Assembly: GCA_025965515.1 (NCBI GenBank) | Contig: JAOPWU010000002.1 | Coordinates: 1 to 48,388 of the forward strand | Reading direction: 5' to 3' | DNA from: Mycobacterium sp. | Lineage (GTDB): Bacteria; Actinomycetota; Actinomycetes; RYN-182 | Length of the DNA stretch: 48,388 nucleotides | Part shown: positions 47,739 through 48,388 of the stretch, one piece after another | Position numbering within the stretch: the stretch's first letter is position 1 | Layout of the letters: each line of letters opens with the position of its first letter | Made by a program: the position numbers and the translations under genes | The notes under the pieces: model-generated | Databases searched by the model: none | Told to the model about the DNA's origin: nothing | The model's input: only the letters and a program-made list of their open reading frames with translations

Positions 47739-48388
47739 ATGACTGACTCTCTGCAGGGAACCGTCGCGCTCGTCACGGGCGCGAGCAGTGGCATCGGCGA
47801 GGCGACGGCGCGGGCGCTCGCGGCCGTCGGCGCGCACGTCGCGGTGGCCGCCCGGCGCAAGGACCGGCTCGACGACCTGGTGGCCCGGATCGCCGGGGAC
47901 GGCGGCAGCGCCACCGCCTACGAGGTCGACATCACCGCGGACCGGGCACCGGCCGACCTGGTGCGCCAGGTCGTGGACGGGCTCGGTCGGCTCGACACGC
48001 TGGTGAACAACGCCGGCGTCATGTTACTGGGGCCCGCAGCCGACGCGCCGTACGACGAGTGGCGGCGCATGGTCGATCTGAACCTCACGGCGCTGCTGGC
48101 GACCACGCACGCCGCGCTGCCGCACCTGGTGAAGGCGGCGGACGACGAGCCGCGCCGGGTCGCCGACCTCGTCAACGTCAGCAGCGTCGCCGGCCGCGTA
48201 CCCCGCGCCGGCAGCGGCGTCTACAACGCGACCAAGTTCGGGGTGGGCGCCTTCAGCGAGTCCCTGCGGCAGGAGTTCTCGAGCAAGCATCTGCGCGTGT
48301 CCCTCATCGAGCCCGGCGCCGTCGAGACCGAACTCGCGTCGCACGTGCGCGCCGAGGTCCGGGAGGCGATGACGAAGCGCTTCGCGGG
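47739..48388 (+). CDS. SDR family NAD(P)-dependent oxidoreductase (truncated by window end)
   Basis: VALVTGASSGIGEATARALA...LVNNAGVMLLGP...NVSSVAGRVPRAGSGVYNATKFGVGAFSESLRQE...EPGAVETEL. Confidence 0.97.
   Translation, partial: MTDSLQGTVALVTGASSGIGEATARALAAVGAHVAVAARRKDRLDDLVARIAGDGGSATAYEVDITADRAPADLVRQVVDGLGRLDTLVNNAGVMLLGPAADAPYDEWRRMVDLNLTALLATTHAALPHLVKAADDEPRRVADLVNVSSVAGRVPRAGSGVYNATKFGVGAFSESLRQEFSSKHLRVSLIEPGAVETELASHVRAEVREAMTKRFA

Overview
High-GC actinobacterial chromosomal segment, about 48.4 kb; a Geodermatophilales- or Frankiales-like origin is my inference from gene content only. It is densely packed with about 50 ordinary chromosomal genes and has no recognisable rRNA, tRNA, CRISPR array, transposase, integrase or phage module. 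Recognisable loci in order: DUF3710/dut/PaaI thioesterase; DUF4235; SCP2-alpha/beta hydrolase fusion; F420-type LLM oxidoreductase; gamma-carbonic anhydrase; inositol monophosphatase; aconitase acnA divergent from a MarR regulator; patatin; two tandem acyl-CoA dehydrogenases; glgC/glgA/ppgK; BrkB/YihY; CaiB-type CoA transferase; HhH-GPD protein; MFS transporter; hexapeptide acyltransferase; Pro/Gly-rich secreted protein; ASCH protein; two SGNH hydrolases; FKBP lipoprotein; TetR/AMP-ligase/membrane acyltransferase operon; DUF445; DUF5685 with a Cys-rich tail; coiled-coil membrane protein; DUF4383; DUF6295; dienelactone hydrolase; acyl-CoA synthetase; mocA plus a three-subunit PaoABC-like molybdenum hydroxylase; HATPase anti-sigma-like protein with a coupled unknown partner; beta-lactamase-family protein; OYE-family oxidoreductase; DsbA-like protein; DUF2795; membrane protein; DUF2267-pterin dehydratase fusion; SDR. 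I did not find a clear novel defence or mobile system. The best leads are (i) a duplicated palindromic operator between acnA and the MarR gene, (ii) an AMP-ligase/OafA-like acyltransferase pair, (iii) a DUF2267-PCD fusion with an altered HHP motif, (iv) an SCP2-hydrolase fusion, and (v) a recurrent TANNNT-N6-8-start signature suggesting widespread leaderless transcription. All family calls come from reading the translations; no database search was run.
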